Of a stretch of DNA of 64,000 nucleotides, positions 9,087-21,510 are shown piece by piece. A program made the translations under genes and the position numbers. Under the pieces are notes generated by a model. The model searched no databases, was not told the DNA's origin, and saw only the letters and a program-made list of their open reading frames with translations. Origin of the DNA: an uncultured Christensenella sp. (lineage in GTDB: Bacteria > Bacillota > Clostridia > Christensenellales > UBA1750). The stretch's first letter is position 1; each line of letters starts with the position of its first letter. Location of the stretch: NCBI GenBank assembly GCA_905193155.1, contig CAJJNQ010000003.1:1-64000 (forward strand). The letters run 5' to 3'.

Positions 9087-9887
9087 TCAAACGCCCATTT
9101 CTTCCAGCGCCCAGGCGATGCCGTCGTGGTCGTTGTCCGGCGCGTGATTGCAAAAGCGCTCCTTCAGCGCTTCCGGCGCGTTTCCCATCAGATACGGCAT
9201 GCCCACGGCTTCCAGCATCTGCACATCGTTGAAGTTGTCGCCAAAAGCCGCTGCATCCTCCGGCGCGACGCCGAGCACTTCGCAGAGCCTGCGCACGGCC
9301 TGGCCCTTGTTGACGCCGCGGCGCGTGACCTCAATCAAAATAGGTGACGAACGCACCACGTTGCACTGCGGAAACGCTGCGCGCAGCGCTGCTTCCGCCG
9401 CATCGGTGCATTCCGGCGCGCAGATGCACATCACCTTGTAGACCGCTTCATCCGGCGCCAGTTCTTCGACGCGCCCGGCGCGAGACTGGGCACGGACGAT
9501 GGTTTCCTCCCGGATCACGCGCGGGTCGGCCTTCTCCTTCACCAGCCAGTCTCTTGCGGTATAGGCGCACCAGGAAAGGTCGAGTCCCAGCCCCTCGGCA
9601 AAACGCACCACCTGCGCCGCCGTATCGCGGTCCATGCCGCTGCCAAACAGTACATTCCGCTCTTCATCCAACAGCAGTGCGCCGCTGAAGGCGACGATCG
9701 GGCCACATAGCCCGTTTTCCCGCACGATCGGCTCGATGCCCGCGGGGCTGCGTGCAGAGACGATCACAAACGGAATATCCCGCTGCCGCAGCCTTCCGAT
9801 GGCCTGCCGGGTTTTCGGCGTGACGCGATGCCCACTGCTCAGCAGCGTGCCGTCCACATCGGAAAAAACGATCTTCGGGGTGTTCAT
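9087..9887 (-). CDS. Cof-type HAD phosphatase
   Basis: Haloacid-dehalogenase-superfamily phosphatase of 266 residues with a type IIB cap. Motif I is FSDVDGTLLSS near the N-terminus (nucleophile Asp), motif II SAR, and motifs III/IV are NKGQAVRRL and AFGDNFNDVQML. These enzymes dephosphorylate sugar phosphates or FMN in the cytoplasm. It follows the M3-like lipoprotein gene by 12 bases with GGAGGG between, so they are probably one transcript. Exact substrate unknown. Confidence 0.9.
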   Translation of the reverse strand: MNTPKIVFSDVDGTLLSSGHRVTPKTRQAIGRLRQRDIPFVIVSARSPAGIEPIVRENGLCGPIVAFSGALLLDEERNVLFGSGMDRDTAAQVVRFAEGLGLDLSWCAYTARDWLVKEKADPRVIREETIVRAQSRAGRVEELAPDEAVYKVMCICAPECTDAAEAALRAAFPQCNVVRSSPILIEVTRRGVNKGQAVRRLCEVLGVAPEDAAAFGDNFNDVQMLEAVGMPYLMGNAPEALKERFCNHAPDNDHDGIAWALEEMGV

Positions 9888-9899
9888 TCTTCTCCCTCC

Positions 9900-11456
9900 T
9901 TACTTCAGTTCCGCCGCCAGCGCGCGCACGCCGTCGGTGCTGTAGGGATTGGTCAGCCCCGCCGCATAGCCCGCCGCGATGGGATTGCCCGCGTTATAGA
10001 CCGAGAGCGTCGCCTTCAGCACGCTGCGCGCCGCGTCCGCATCCTCCGCGCCCAGCACGGAAATCTGCATGCCGTAAAGCCCACCCAGCAGCTTGCCCGC
10101 CGCGCCGATATTGCCCATCACGACGTCGCTGTTGGTCACGAGCAGATCCTCATCCGCCGCAACGCCGTATTCCGCGGCCAGCGTGCGCACCAGCTCTTCG
10201 CGCTCACTTTGCGCCATGACGGGGTTTTCGTAAAGCTTGTCCAGCAGTTCCAGCTCCATCGCCGCGCGGCAGACCTCCTCGGCCATTTCGCGCATCAGCG
10301 CCTTGCGCGCCTGCGGGGCGTTTTCACCGTAAACCGCGTCCAGCTCGTTCAGCGCCGCACCCGCAAAGGCGTGCGCCTGCACCTGATCGTAGCAATCGAG
10401 GGAGCTAATGCTCCATTCTCCCTGCGGCAGCGCCATGTTGCGCGCCTCCAGCCCAAGCCCCTCCAGCACGGTCAGCGCGTCGTCTTCGCTGCCGGAGATC
10501 AGCGCCTTGCCGATGCTGGTATCGTATTGATAGAGCATATAGGCAAAGCAGCGGGTTTCGCCGCTCTCCTCCACCGTGTAGGCGGAATTGGTCAGCACAT
10601 AGTTCAGATCCTCTTCAAAATCGTCAAAGCGCTGCGCAAGGGCGGGCAGCTTTTCGTTCCACTCCTGCGCGGAAAGCTGCGGCGCAAAGGTGCTTTCCGC
10701 ATTTTTCAGCGCGGGCGCCAACTCCGCCTTGACGATCTCGCACAGTGCCAGCAGCTGCTGCCGGGCATAAGGCAGCTTATCGCGCTTTTCGATCAGGAAG
10801 TCGAGGTAGGAAGCATAGCCCATGTTGTCGGCCAGCTTCTGCCGTGCGGAGAAAAGATCGTCCAGCAGGGCCTCCTTGTCCGCGCCGTCAAAGCCGTTCT
10901 GCTGCGCCTCGAGCAGCGCGTCTCTTGCGGTATAGGAAGATTGCACGAGCGATTTGCCGCCGTCGTCCGCCACGGGATAGGTGCTGCGGATGGAGTTGGG
11001 CGTACACATGAGCTGATCGTATTCCGCCTTGAGCTGCGCGCCCCAACTGCTCTGGCTGATGGCCGACCAGGCGGAGACATCGTACTGGCTGATGAAGGTG
11101 TTCATGTGGTTGATCATCTGCTCATAATACGTCGTGATGCTGCGCCCGTCGTCCGCCAGATACACCGTAAAGTTATACGGCCCCACGATGTAGATAAAGG
11201 CATTATAGAGAAAATCGTTGTATTTCTCCCGCTGCTCGTCGATGGTCTTGGCGGTCTGCACATCGGCCGCGATGCCCATCATCTGATTTTTGAGAGAACC
11301 ATCGCTGGGGAATTTGGGCTCCAGCGTTTCCATATCCAGACTTTCCGGCCGCTGGCCGCCGGGCACTTTTTTAAGTCCCTCGGTCGAAGCGCAGCCCGTC
11401 AGCAGCAGCACAAGGCTGAGCAGCAGCGCGATGATCTTCCCGTTTCTCTTCTTCAC
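9900..11456 (-). CDS. Lipoprotein resembling an inactive M3 (oligoendopeptidase-type) peptidase
   Basis: 518-residue lipoprotein with a signal ending in LLLTGC (lipobox) and a GTG start behind AAGGAGAT. The body is helical. The segment KLADNMGYASYLDFL and the C-terminal AAGLTNPYSTDGVRAL resemble the M3 metallopeptidase fold. At the expected catalytic site (about residue 362) the protein reads HAFAGAA instead of the zinc-binding HEFGHA-type HExxH: the catalytic Glu and second His are missing, while an AEEV segment follows about 30 residues later, where the third ligand region normally lies. I infer a non-catalytic, membrane-tethered descendant. The lipoprotein call is strong; the M3 relationship needs a profile search. 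Confidence 0.65.
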   Translation of the reverse strand: MKKRNGKIIALLLSLVLLLTGCASTEGLKKVPGGQRPESLDMETLEPKFPSDGSLKNQMMGIAADVQTAKTIDEQREKYNDFLYNAFIYIVGPYNFTVYLADDGRSITTYYEQMINHMNTFISQYDVSAWSAISQSSWGAQLKAEYDQLMCTPNSIRSTYPVADDGGKSLVQSSYTARDALLEAQQNGFDGADKEALLDDLFSARQKLADNMGYASYLDFLIEKRDKLPYARQQLLALCEIVKAELAPALKNAESTFAPQLSAQEWNEKLPALAQRFDDFEEDLNYVLTNSAYTVEESGETRCFAYMLYQYDTSIGKALISGSEDDALTVLEGLGLEARNMALPQGEWSISSLDCYDQVQAHAFAGAALNELDAVYGENAPQARKALMREMAEEVCRAAMELELLDKLYENPVMAQSEREELVRTLAAEYGVAADEDLLVTNSDVVMGNIGAAGKLLGGLYGMQISVLGAEDADAARSVLKATLSVYNAGNPIAAGYAAGLTNPYSTDGVRALAAELK

Positions 11457-11477
11457 CGGTCTTTATCTCCTTTATGT

Positions 11478-12005
11478 TCAGTATTCGATGCCGCGGCGCG
11501 CGGAGACCCCCCGGTCGTAAGGGTGGCGGACGGACTCCATGCGGGTAATATAGTCCGCGGCCTCCTCCAGCTTCTTGGGCAGGCTGCGTCCGGTCAGCAG
11601 CACCTCCACGCCCACGGGACGCGAAGTCATGGCAAGGCTCAGCGCTTCGACGTCCACCGCGCCCAGTTCCACCAGATCGAGGATTTCATCCAACCCCACC
11701 ACATCGTATTCACCGGAGCGCACAGCGCGCACCGCGCGGGTATATAGCGCCCGCTGCGCCATGAGATACGCACCCTTTTCCGCCGCGTTCATTTCAAACA
11801 CAAACTTGGTGTTGTCGGTCTGCGCACGCTCCACCGGAATGCCCAGCTGCTCCAGCGCGGCGCATTCGCCCGAAGGCTGCGTTTTGAGGAACTGGAAGCA
11901 GACGCACTTGAACCCCTGCCCCTGCGCACGCACGAGCTGCCCGATCAGCGCTGTCGTCTTGCCCTTGCCGTCCCCGATCGCACACTGCATAAGTCCCATA
12001 TCCAT
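11478..12005 (-). CDS. cobO: Cob(I)yrinic acid a,c-diamide adenosyltransferase (CobO/BtuR type)
   Basis: Transfers the adenosyl group of ATP to reduced corrinoids to make coenzyme B12. At 175 residues it is the family's normal size. The P-loop GDGKGKTTALIG lies at residues 10-21, and EYDVVGLDEILDLVELG carries the Walker B acidic pair, as in CobA/BtuR. The AAGGAG ribosome site is upstream. No other cobalamin genes are nearby, so it may serve corrinoid salvage. It precedes the M3-like lipoprotein by 21 bases. Confidence 0.88.
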   Translation of the reverse strand: MDMGLMQCAIGDGKGKTTALIGQLVRAQGQGFKCVCFQFLKTQPSGECAALEQLGIPVERAQTDNTKFVFEMNAAEKGAYLMAQRALYTRAVRAVRSGEYDVVGLDEILDLVELGAVDVEALSLAMTSRPVGVEVLLTGRSLPKKLEEAADYITRMESVRHPYDRGVSARRGIEY

Positions 12006-12029
12006 ATTTCTTGCTCTCCTTAAAACGAT

Positions 12030-12080
12030 TCAAAAAAAGGGCGGTGCAATGGGCTTCTGTCTTTTCCATTGCACCGCTCT
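12030..12080 (-). terminator. Intrinsic terminator after hisC
   Basis: Near-perfect stem GCGGTGCAATGG/CCATTGCACCGC followed on the minus strand by a run of T. It separates the hisC transcript from cobO, which therefore depends on readthrough or its own promoter. Confidence 0.8.
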
Positions 12081-12082
12081 TA

Positions 12083-13156
12083 TTATACGTTTTTCCGGAT
12101 GATCTCGTCAATGGCGCGGATCACTTTTGCCATCTGCTCATCCGTGCCGATGGTGATGCGCAGCCATTCGGAAATCTGCGGGTCGTTCCAGCGGCGCACG
12201 AGGATGTTGCGCTTTCTCAGCTCGTCAAAGAGCTTTTTACCCTCGATGCCGCAAGGTTTGGTGAACACGAAGTTCGCGCTGGAATCCGGCGTTTCGAATC
12301 CACGCGCGCGCAGCTCCTCCGTAAAGGTCTGGCGCGTCTTTTTGACCATTTCCAGATGGGTTTGGAAGTATTCTTCGTCCCGGAGCGAAGCCGCCGCGCC
12401 TGCGATGGCCAGACGGTCCACCGGGTAGGAATTGAAGCTGTCCTTGACGTTGCAAAGGCCTTCAATCAGCGGATGCTGCGCCAGCGCATAGCCCACGCGC
12501 AGCCCTGCCAGCGAGTGATCCTTGCTCATGGTGCGGGTCACGACGAGGTTGGGGTATTGATTCACCAGCGTTGCCGCCGAAGGCTGTTCGCCGAAGGAGA
12601 CATACGCCTCGTCCACCAGCAGCACTTTTCCCTTTTCAAGCTGGCGCTGCGCCAGCTTTTCGATCACGTCCAGCGGAAGCTGGATGGTAGTAGGCGCATT
12701 GGGGTTGGCGAGGATCACGCCGCCGCTTCCTTCGGTCAGCGCGTCCACATCCACGGCAAAGCCCGGCTTCATCGGGACGGTCTGATACGGGATGCCGAAA
12801 AGCTCCGCATAGACCTTATAGAAGCTGTACGTCACGGACGGGAAACGAACCGGCTCGTCGGGGTTAAAGAACGCAGGGAAGCTCAGCGAGAGCACCTCGT
12901 CCGAGCCGTTGCCGAGGAACACCTGATCGGGCGAAAGTCCCTCGCGCGCGGCGATGATCTTGCGCAGCGTTTCGCAGTCGATTTCGGGATACAGACGAAG
13001 GGAGCCGACCTGAGAGGCCACAGCCTCGGCCACGCGCGGCGAAGGCGGATAGGGGTTTTCATTCGTATTGAGCTTGATCAGATCCTGCGTCATGGGCTGT
13101 TCGCCCGCGACATAGGGTTCGATGCTCTGTGCTTTGCGGCTCAAAAACTGGGTCAT
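12083..13156 (-). CDS. hisC: Histidinol-phosphate aminotransferase
   Basis: Fold-type I PLP enzyme of 357 residues that converts imidazole-acetol phosphate and glutamate to histidinol phosphate. The N-terminal KLNTNENPYPPSP is the HisC hallmark. The PLP lysine is in TMSKDHSLAGLRVGY, and the C-terminal LRITIGTDEQM matches the family. Its neighbour cobO raises the alternative that it is CobD (threonine-phosphate decarboxylase), a close homolog, but the NENPYPPSP and LRITIG motifs favour HisC. The other his genes are not in the window. Confidence 0.85.
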   Translation of the reverse strand: MTQFLSRKAQSIEPYVAGEQPMTQDLIKLNTNENPYPPSPRVAEAVASQVGSLRLYPEIDCETLRKIIAAREGLSPDQVFLGNGSDEVLSLSFPAFFNPDEPVRFPSVTYSFYKVYAELFGIPYQTVPMKPGFAVDVDALTEGSGGVILANPNAPTTIQLPLDVIEKLAQRQLEKGKVLLVDEAYVSFGEQPSAATLVNQYPNLVVTRTMSKDHSLAGLRVGYALAQHPLIEGLCNVKDSFNSYPVDRLAIAGAAASLRDEEYFQTHLEMVKKTRQTFTEELRARGFETPDSSANFVFTKPCGIEGKKLFDELRKRNILVRRWNDPQISEWLRITIGTDEQMAKVIRAIDEIIRKNV

Positions 13157-13189
13157 GTTCAGGTGCTTCCTTTCTTATTCGGTCATAGG

Positions 13190-14686
13190 TCAGTTTCCCG
13201 CGTCCATCCCCTCGTTGGGATCATTGTCCAAAGCGGGGGTCGGCAGCGTTTCCTCGCTGAATTCAGGGATATTTGCTGCGGGCGTGTTGACGTCACAGTC
13301 CGGAACGGGGGTCAGCAGTGTTTCCTCGCTTCCGGTCCGGATATTCAGACAATAAAGCGAGCGGTCGGTCAGTATATAGAGGTGATCGCCGAAAAGTGCC
13401 ATATTAAAATAAGAAAACTCCTCGCTCCAGCGCACGAGATGCTGGAACTCCATCAGCACCTGCGCATTCGCAACATCGTCGCCGGGCACGCGGAGCAGCT
13501 GTGCGTCGTCAACGTATTCGTCGCCGTAGACACCGTCCGCATCCACAACATACTTCGTGCCTGCCTCAGTGCTGCGGAACCAGATCAGGCCGCCCGCGCC
13601 GTCACCCAGCGTATGCACGCCGTAGAGCTCGTCGCCCACCTGTTTGTAGTTTTCGCCGCCGTCCACGCGCATCAAGCGAGTGCTGGGGAAATCGCCCTCG
13701 CTGTCGCTGGCGGACACATAGAGTTTGCCGTTTTCGAAAAACAGGCCGTCCACGATTTCATTGATGACGCCCTTTTCGCAGTCAAAGCTCTTTTCCCCGC
13801 CCAGGCCGTCCAGCAGGCTCTGCACACCGCTGCCGTCCAAATTGCAGGAATAAAACGCCACAAAGGGATAGGAGAAGAAGCAATTGGTGTAGGACGTAGC
13901 GTAATAGAGTTTTTCGCCGTCGGTGCAGAAGTGCGGATCATCGCTGCCGATGTTGGCGACCAATTCGGTCAAGTTCGAGCCGTCCAACTCCATGCGGTAG
14001 AGCGACTTATCACTGTCCCAATGGATGGTTCCCTGGCTGTTTCCGTAATAATTGGTTACATCGGCACTTCCTTCATTGCCGTTATTGGCAATGAAGTAGA
14101 GCTGGCCGTTGATGACATTGAGATCGGTGTATCCGCAATAATAAGTATTCGCCTCATAGATCATGCTGTCCACCGGCTCTTCCGGCCAGATGGAATCCAC
14201 ACGCACCGGGCGCTTTTCGCCCAGTTCCTGCCGGTCGCTGCCGTCCGGCGCGATGCTGACCAGCGTATCGCCGACGTGCTCGTCATAATCGTCGTCCGCC
14301 GAATACTCCTGCGCGACATAATACAGCCGGCCGTTCCAGAGGTTCAAATCTACGGCGCGGTCCTCGCAGATGCGCTTGGAATCGCCGTTTTGAATCTGAT
14401 AAATGCCGTCCTTCTGCGCCAGATAGACGACGCCGTTTTCATCCTCGATGATGCGGCCTTCGTTGTTTAAGTTTCCGGCAAGGTTTCCAACGCCGGTCTG
14501 CGCCGCAGGCCGCGCGGGTTCACCGGTTGCCTCGGGCTGCGCCGTCTCCTCCGGCTGCGCAGTCTCCTGTGTGTCGGCTGCAGACGGTTCCGCCGACTCA
14601 GCCGGCGCATAACGATGGATGGTCGCACAGGCGCTCAAACTGAGCGTGAGCAGCAGCGCCATCACCAGATAGGACATCCTCTTCAT
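13190..14686 (-). CDS. Lipoprotein with repeat (DUF5050-like propeller) domain
   Basis: 498-residue surface lipoprotein: an N-terminal signal ending LSLSAC, a Glu/Ala/Thr/Pro-rich linker (about 25-65), then repeated strands of the form YYxxxxDGSNLxxL and NGxLYxxA, typical of DUF5050-type beta-propeller proteins. No catalytic motif is visible. AAGGAGG lies 10 bases upstream of the ATG. It sits 33 bases before hisC on the same strand, although the two functions look unrelated. Likely an extracellular binding or sensing protein; role unknown. Confidence 0.75.
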   Translation of the reverse strand: MKRMSYLVMALLLTLSLSACATIHRYAPAESAEPSAADTQETAQPEETAQPEATGEPARPAAQTGVGNLAGNLNNEGRIIEDENGVVYLAQKDGIYQIQNGDSKRICEDRAVDLNLWNGRLYYVAQEYSADDDYDEHVGDTLVSIAPDGSDRQELGEKRPVRVDSIWPEEPVDSMIYEANTYYCGYTDLNVINGQLYFIANNGNEGSADVTNYYGNSQGTIHWDSDKSLYRMELDGSNLTELVANIGSDDPHFCTDGEKLYYATSYTNCFFSYPFVAFYSCNLDGSGVQSLLDGLGGEKSFDCEKGVINEIVDGLFFENGKLYVSASDSEGDFPSTRLMRVDGGENYKQVGDELYGVHTLGDGAGGLIWFRSTEAGTKYVVDADGVYGDEYVDDAQLLRVPGDDVANAQVLMEFQHLVRWSEEFSYFNMALFGDHLYILTDRSLYCLNIRTGSEETLLTPVPDCDVNTPAANIPEFSEETLPTPALDNDPNEGMDAGN

Positions 14687-14934
14687 GGCACAAAATCCTC
14701 CTTGTGTTCCGCGCTGAATTTACTCATAAAGTATCACAATTTAATCCCCTTTGCAAGGGGGGCGCGGAACACCCTTTTTCAACGCACTTACTCACTTTTT
14801 CGTTTCCGATTTTCCCAAAAAGCTGAAAAAACTAGGTTGTTTCGGCATGTGGAAAAACTTTTGAAAAGGTTAGACACGTCTTCTGGTTTTTTCTATTAAT
14901 ATTGATATTTTCTCACAGATTTTCCTCCGCTTCC

Positions 14935-18637
<3,703 letters not shown>

Positions 18638-18659
18638 TCTTCTGATCGCTGCTTGATCG

Positions 18660-18694
18660 GGAGCCGCAGTTCAAATGAACTGCGGCTCCTTTTT
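18660..18694 (+). terminator. nifJ intrinsic terminator
   Basis: Perfect 13-bp stem GGAGCCGCAGTTC/GAACTGCGGCTCC with an AAAT loop, then TTTTT. Confidence 0.95.
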
Positions 18695-18697
18695 GCA

Positions 18698-18727
18698 TTG
18701 CATAACCCCTCCCCAATGTGTTACAAT
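18698..18727 (+). promoter_or_regulatory. Probable corA promoter
   Basis: TACAAT (-10) with TTGCAT 18 bases upstream as a weak -35, about 35 bases before the corA ATG. Confidence 0.4.
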
Positions 18728-18762
18728 AAATAGGTAAATGCACATTAAGGCGGCGATGCACA

Positions 18763-19695
18763 ATGGTGACCTTCTTCAACACAATCGACGATAAGCTCGT
18801 CGAGATCGACAGTCCGGAAAAGGGCTGCTGGATCTCCATGGTGCATCCGGATGAGGAAGAGGTCCAGCGCATCGCGCAGCAGACCGGTGCGGATTTCGAT
18901 ATGCTTAAAGCGCCTTTGGATCCGGAAGAGCGCGCCCGTATTGATGCTGAGGACAACACCAGCTTGATCCTGGTGGACATCCCCACCATTGAAATGGAGG
19001 GCAAGGATTTCGTCTATTCGACCATCCCTCTGGGTATCCTCACAACCGAAAACCACCTGATTACGGTTTGCCTGAAGGACAGCCACATCATGCGCGACTT
19101 CGCACAAAACCACGTCAAGGGCTTCTTCACCTACAAAAAGACGCGCTTCATCTTGCAGATTCTGTACCGCAACGCTTCGCGCTATCTGCAATATCTGCGG
19201 CAGATCGACAAAAAGACCAATGCAATTGAAACCGAACTCCAGCGCACACTGCGCAACCAGGAGCTGATGCAGTTGATGCGGCTGGAAAAATCCCTGGTTT
19301 TCTTTGCGACGTCGCTCAAATCCAACGAAATCGTGTTGGAAAAGCTGCTGCGAAGCGACCTGATCCGCCGCTTCCCCGATGATGAAGATCTGCTGGAAGA
19401 CGTCATCATCGAAAACAAGCAGGCCATCGAAATGTGCGCCATCTACCGCGACATCCTCTCCTCCACCATGGACGCCTTCTCCTCTGTCATCAGCAACAAC
19501 GTCAACGACATCATGAAGGTGCTGACATCGCTGACGCTGGTGCTTTCCATCCCGACGCTGATTGCATCGATCTGGGGCATGAACGTCAAGGTGCCGTTTG
19601 AGGGGGATTCAGTGGGTTTCTGGATTCTGCTCGGCGCGTCACTGCTGGCTTCGATCATTTCTATCGTTATTCTGAGCAAACGGCGGATGTTGTAA
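18763..19695 (+). CDS. corA: CorA-family magnesium transporter
   Basis: 310-residue CorA-type divalent-cation channel: a large cytoplasmic N-terminal domain, a long helical stretch, and two C-terminal membrane helices with the selectivity motif GMN (WGMNVKVPF) between them and a basic tail KRRML. This architecture forms a pentameric Mg2+ channel gated by cytoplasmic Mg2+. Full length, alone in its transcript, and followed by a terminator. Some members move Ni2+ or Co2+ or act in efflux; Mg2+ is the default reading. Confidence 0.93.
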   Translation: MVTFFNTIDDKLVEIDSPEKGCWISMVHPDEEEVQRIAQQTGADFDMLKAPLDPEERARIDAEDNTSLILVDIPTIEMEGKDFVYSTIPLGILTTENHLITVCLKDSHIMRDFAQNHVKGFFTYKKTRFILQILYRNASRYLQYLRQIDKKTNAIETELQRTLRNQELMQLMRLEKSLVFFATSLKSNEIVLEKLLRSDLIRRFPDDEDLLEDVIIENKQAIEMCAIYRDILSSTMDAFSSVISNNVNDIMKVLTSLTLVLSIPTLIASIWGMNVKVPFEGDSVGFWILLGASLLASIISIVILSKRRML

Positions 19696-19723
19696 CACAA
19701 ACCGCTTACACATTAAACCTTTG

Positions 19724-19750
19724 AAAACTCCCCTTTGAGGGGAGTTTTTT
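19724..19750 (+). terminator. corA intrinsic terminator
   Basis: Stem AAAACTCCCC/GGGGAGTTTT with a TTTGA loop and T tract. The next gene's -10 element begins a few bases later. Confidence 0.9.
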
Positions 19751-19754
19751 GTGC

Positions 19755-19760
19755 TATAAT
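19755..19760 (+). promoter_or_regulatory. Extended -10 promoter of the amidohydrolase gene
   Basis: TGC-TATAAT, an extended -10 element, about 40 bases before the ATG. No good -35 is visible because the corA terminator occupies that position. Confidence 0.5.
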
Positions 19761-19800
19761 GAGAACAAATTTCATCCCCTTGCACTTTGGGAGGCACTTC

Positions 19801-20595
19801 ATGGGTTACAAAATCTACGACGCACACGCGCACATCTTCCCTGCCAAAATCGCTGAAAAGGCGACGCAGAGCATCGGCCATTTTTACGATATCCCGATGC
19901 ACCATCTGGGCAGCGCCGAGGAACTGCTCCGCCGCGGTGGGGAAATCGGCGTCAGCCGCTATCTCGTCTGCTCCACCGCCACCAAACCCGAGCAGGTCGA
20001 GCATATCAATACCTTCATTCATGAGCAGTGTGAGCTGCACCCGGAATTCTACGGCTTTGCAACCATGCACCCCGACTATGCGCACATTGAGGAAGAGCTC
20101 GACCGCGCGCTGGAAATGGGCCTGCACGGCATCAAGCTTCATCCCGACTTCCAGCATTTCGACATCGACGCGCCTGAGGCGCTGCCGCTCTACCGCGCGG
20201 CCAGTGAGCGCAAGCTGCCCATCCTCTTCCACACGGGCGATGACCGCTACGATTATTCTGCACCGCACCGCCTGCGCAAGATTGCGGAAGCTTTCCCAGA
20301 CCTGACTTGCATCGGCGCGCATTTCGGCGGCTACAAGGCCTGGCACCAGTCGATGGAAGCGTTGCAGCAATGCCCAAACGTCTACTTTGACACCTCTTCC
20401 ACACTGGATTTCGTGCCGGTGGATGAAGCCATGGATATGCTCCATGCCTTCGGCATCGAAAAGTTCATGTGGGGCAGTGATTTCCCGATGTGGGATCACA
20501 AGGAAGAACTCGCCCGCTTCCTCGCCCTGCCGCTGACGGAGGACGAGCGCAACCGCATCTTCCACAGCACGTTTGAAGAAATCTTTTCCCTGTAA
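19801..20595 (+). CDS. Amidohydrolase-family TIM-barrel hydrolase
   Basis: 264-residue metal-dependent hydrolase of the amidohydrolase_2 type. It begins with the metal-binding YDAHAHIFP, continues with GIKLHPDFQHF and ILFHTGDD (further His ligands), and ends with the conserved WGSDFPMWDH carrying the catalytic Asp. Start chosen at MGYKIYDAHAH because GGGAGG lies directly upstream. Relatives include decarboxylases and lactonases; the substrate cannot be stated. Transcribed from its own promoter between corA and the converging PHP gene. Confidence 0.87.
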   Translation: MGYKIYDAHAHIFPAKIAEKATQSIGHFYDIPMHHLGSAEELLRRGGEIGVSRYLVCSTATKPEQVEHINTFIHEQCELHPEFYGFATMHPDYAHIEEELDRALEMGLHGIKLHPDFQHFDIDAPEALPLYRAASERKLPILFHTGDDRYDYSAPHRLRKIAEAFPDLTCIGAHFGGYKAWHQSMEALQQCPNVYFDTSSTLDFVPVDEAMDMLHAFGIEKFMWGSDFPMWDHKEELARFLALPLTEDERNRIFHSTFEEIFSL

Positions 20596-20599
20596 TGCA

Positions 20600-20633
20600 A
20601 AATCCCGCAGAAGCCAGGCTTCTACGGGATTTT
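20600..20633. terminator. Bidirectional intrinsic terminator
   Basis: AAATCCCG and AGAAGC arms pair with GCTTCT and CGGGATTT with small bulges, flanked by A and T runs. It lies between the convergent amidohydrolase and PHP genes. Confidence 0.75.
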
Positions 20634-20649
20634 TATTATATAAGCAGAA

Positions 20650-21450
20650 TCATTTCAACGGCAGCATCACGGGCTTGCGCTGTTCAAACGCGGTGAGATA
20701 GCGGAAACCGAGCGCGCGGAGCTGCTCACAGGCGGGACCGAAACCCTGCGCAACGGTATCGGTCACATGAGAATCGGAACCGAGCGTCACCATTTCGCCG
20801 CCGAGTTCCCGATAGCGGGCAAAGAGATCCCGGCTGGGCATGCCGTCGCCAAAGCGGTTCCAGCGGGAGGTGTTCATCTCCAACGCCTTGCCGTGCTCGA
20901 TCAGGAAGCGCAGAATCGCATCCAACTTGTCCGGCTCATCCTCGTAGCGCAGCGGCGGAAAGCCATCGCTCTGCACGAACTTGAACACATAGCCGATATG
21001 CGCCAGCGCATCGTAATCCGGGAACTGCGTTGCCGTGCGGTAAACCGCATCCACATAGTCGTGAGCCGCCTGCGCGCGCGTGCGGTATGCAAAGAACTTT
21101 TCCCCGTAATAGGGATCGATGCCGCCCACCTTGTGGCGGGAGAGCAGCTTAAAGTCGAGCGGAATCGCATCGGCATATCGAACCACGTTCGGACGGTCCT
21201 CCGTGGTATCGCCCAGTTCCAGCCCGATCCCGATCTTCATGTCCGAAAAAGCAGCGCGCGCTGCCTCGATTTGCCGGATATATTCGGGAAAGTCGACGAG
21301 GAAATCCCCCTCTTCTGTATTCAGGTCGATATGCTCGGTAAAGCACATCCACCGCACGCCCTGCTCACGGCTGGCGCGTACCTGGTCGATGAGCAAGCTC
21401 TCGCCGTCCAGGCTGAGCCTGGAATGAATATGGAAATCGCAAAACGGCAT
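20650..21450 (-). CDS. PHP-domain histidinol-phosphatase-like protein
   Basis: 266-residue PHP phosphoesterase related to HisJ/HisK: the N-terminal metal-binding DFHIHSRLSLDG, a middle FTEHIDLN, and the C-terminal TLGSDSHVTD. HisJ removes phosphate from histidinol phosphate in histidine synthesis. hisC is 8 kb away on the same strand, so a histidine role is possible but not supported by linkage. Other PHP proteins act on different phosphoesters. It lies downstream of leuS after a terminator. Confidence 0.82.
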   Translation of the reverse strand: MPFCDFHIHSRLSLDGESLLIDQVRASREQGVRWMCFTEHIDLNTEEGDFLVDFPEYIRQIEAARAAFSDMKIGIGLELGDTTEDRPNVVRYADAIPLDFKLLSRHKVGGIDPYYGEKFFAYRTRAQAAHDYVDAVYRTATQFPDYDALAHIGYVFKFVQSDGFPPLRYEDEPDKLDAILRFLIEHGKALEMNTSRWNRFGDGMPSRDLFARYRELGGEMVTLGSDSHVTDTVAQGFGPACEQLRALGFRYLTAFEQRKPVMLPLK

Positions 21451-21468
21451 ACTCTTTTCCTTCTCTCA

Positions 21469-21501
21469 AAAAGAGGGCGGCGGATGATTTTCCGCCGCCC
21501 T
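21469..21501 (-). terminator. leuS intrinsic terminator
   Basis: Perfect 10-bp GC-rich stem AGGGCGGCGG/CCGCCGCCCT followed by CTTTTT on the minus strand. Confidence 0.92.
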
Positions 21502-21510
21502 ATGGGCCGG

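Noticed and set aside
12011..14470. 819-codon plus-strand frame
   Set aside because: Mirror of hisC and the propeller lipoprotein; no start signal or motif.
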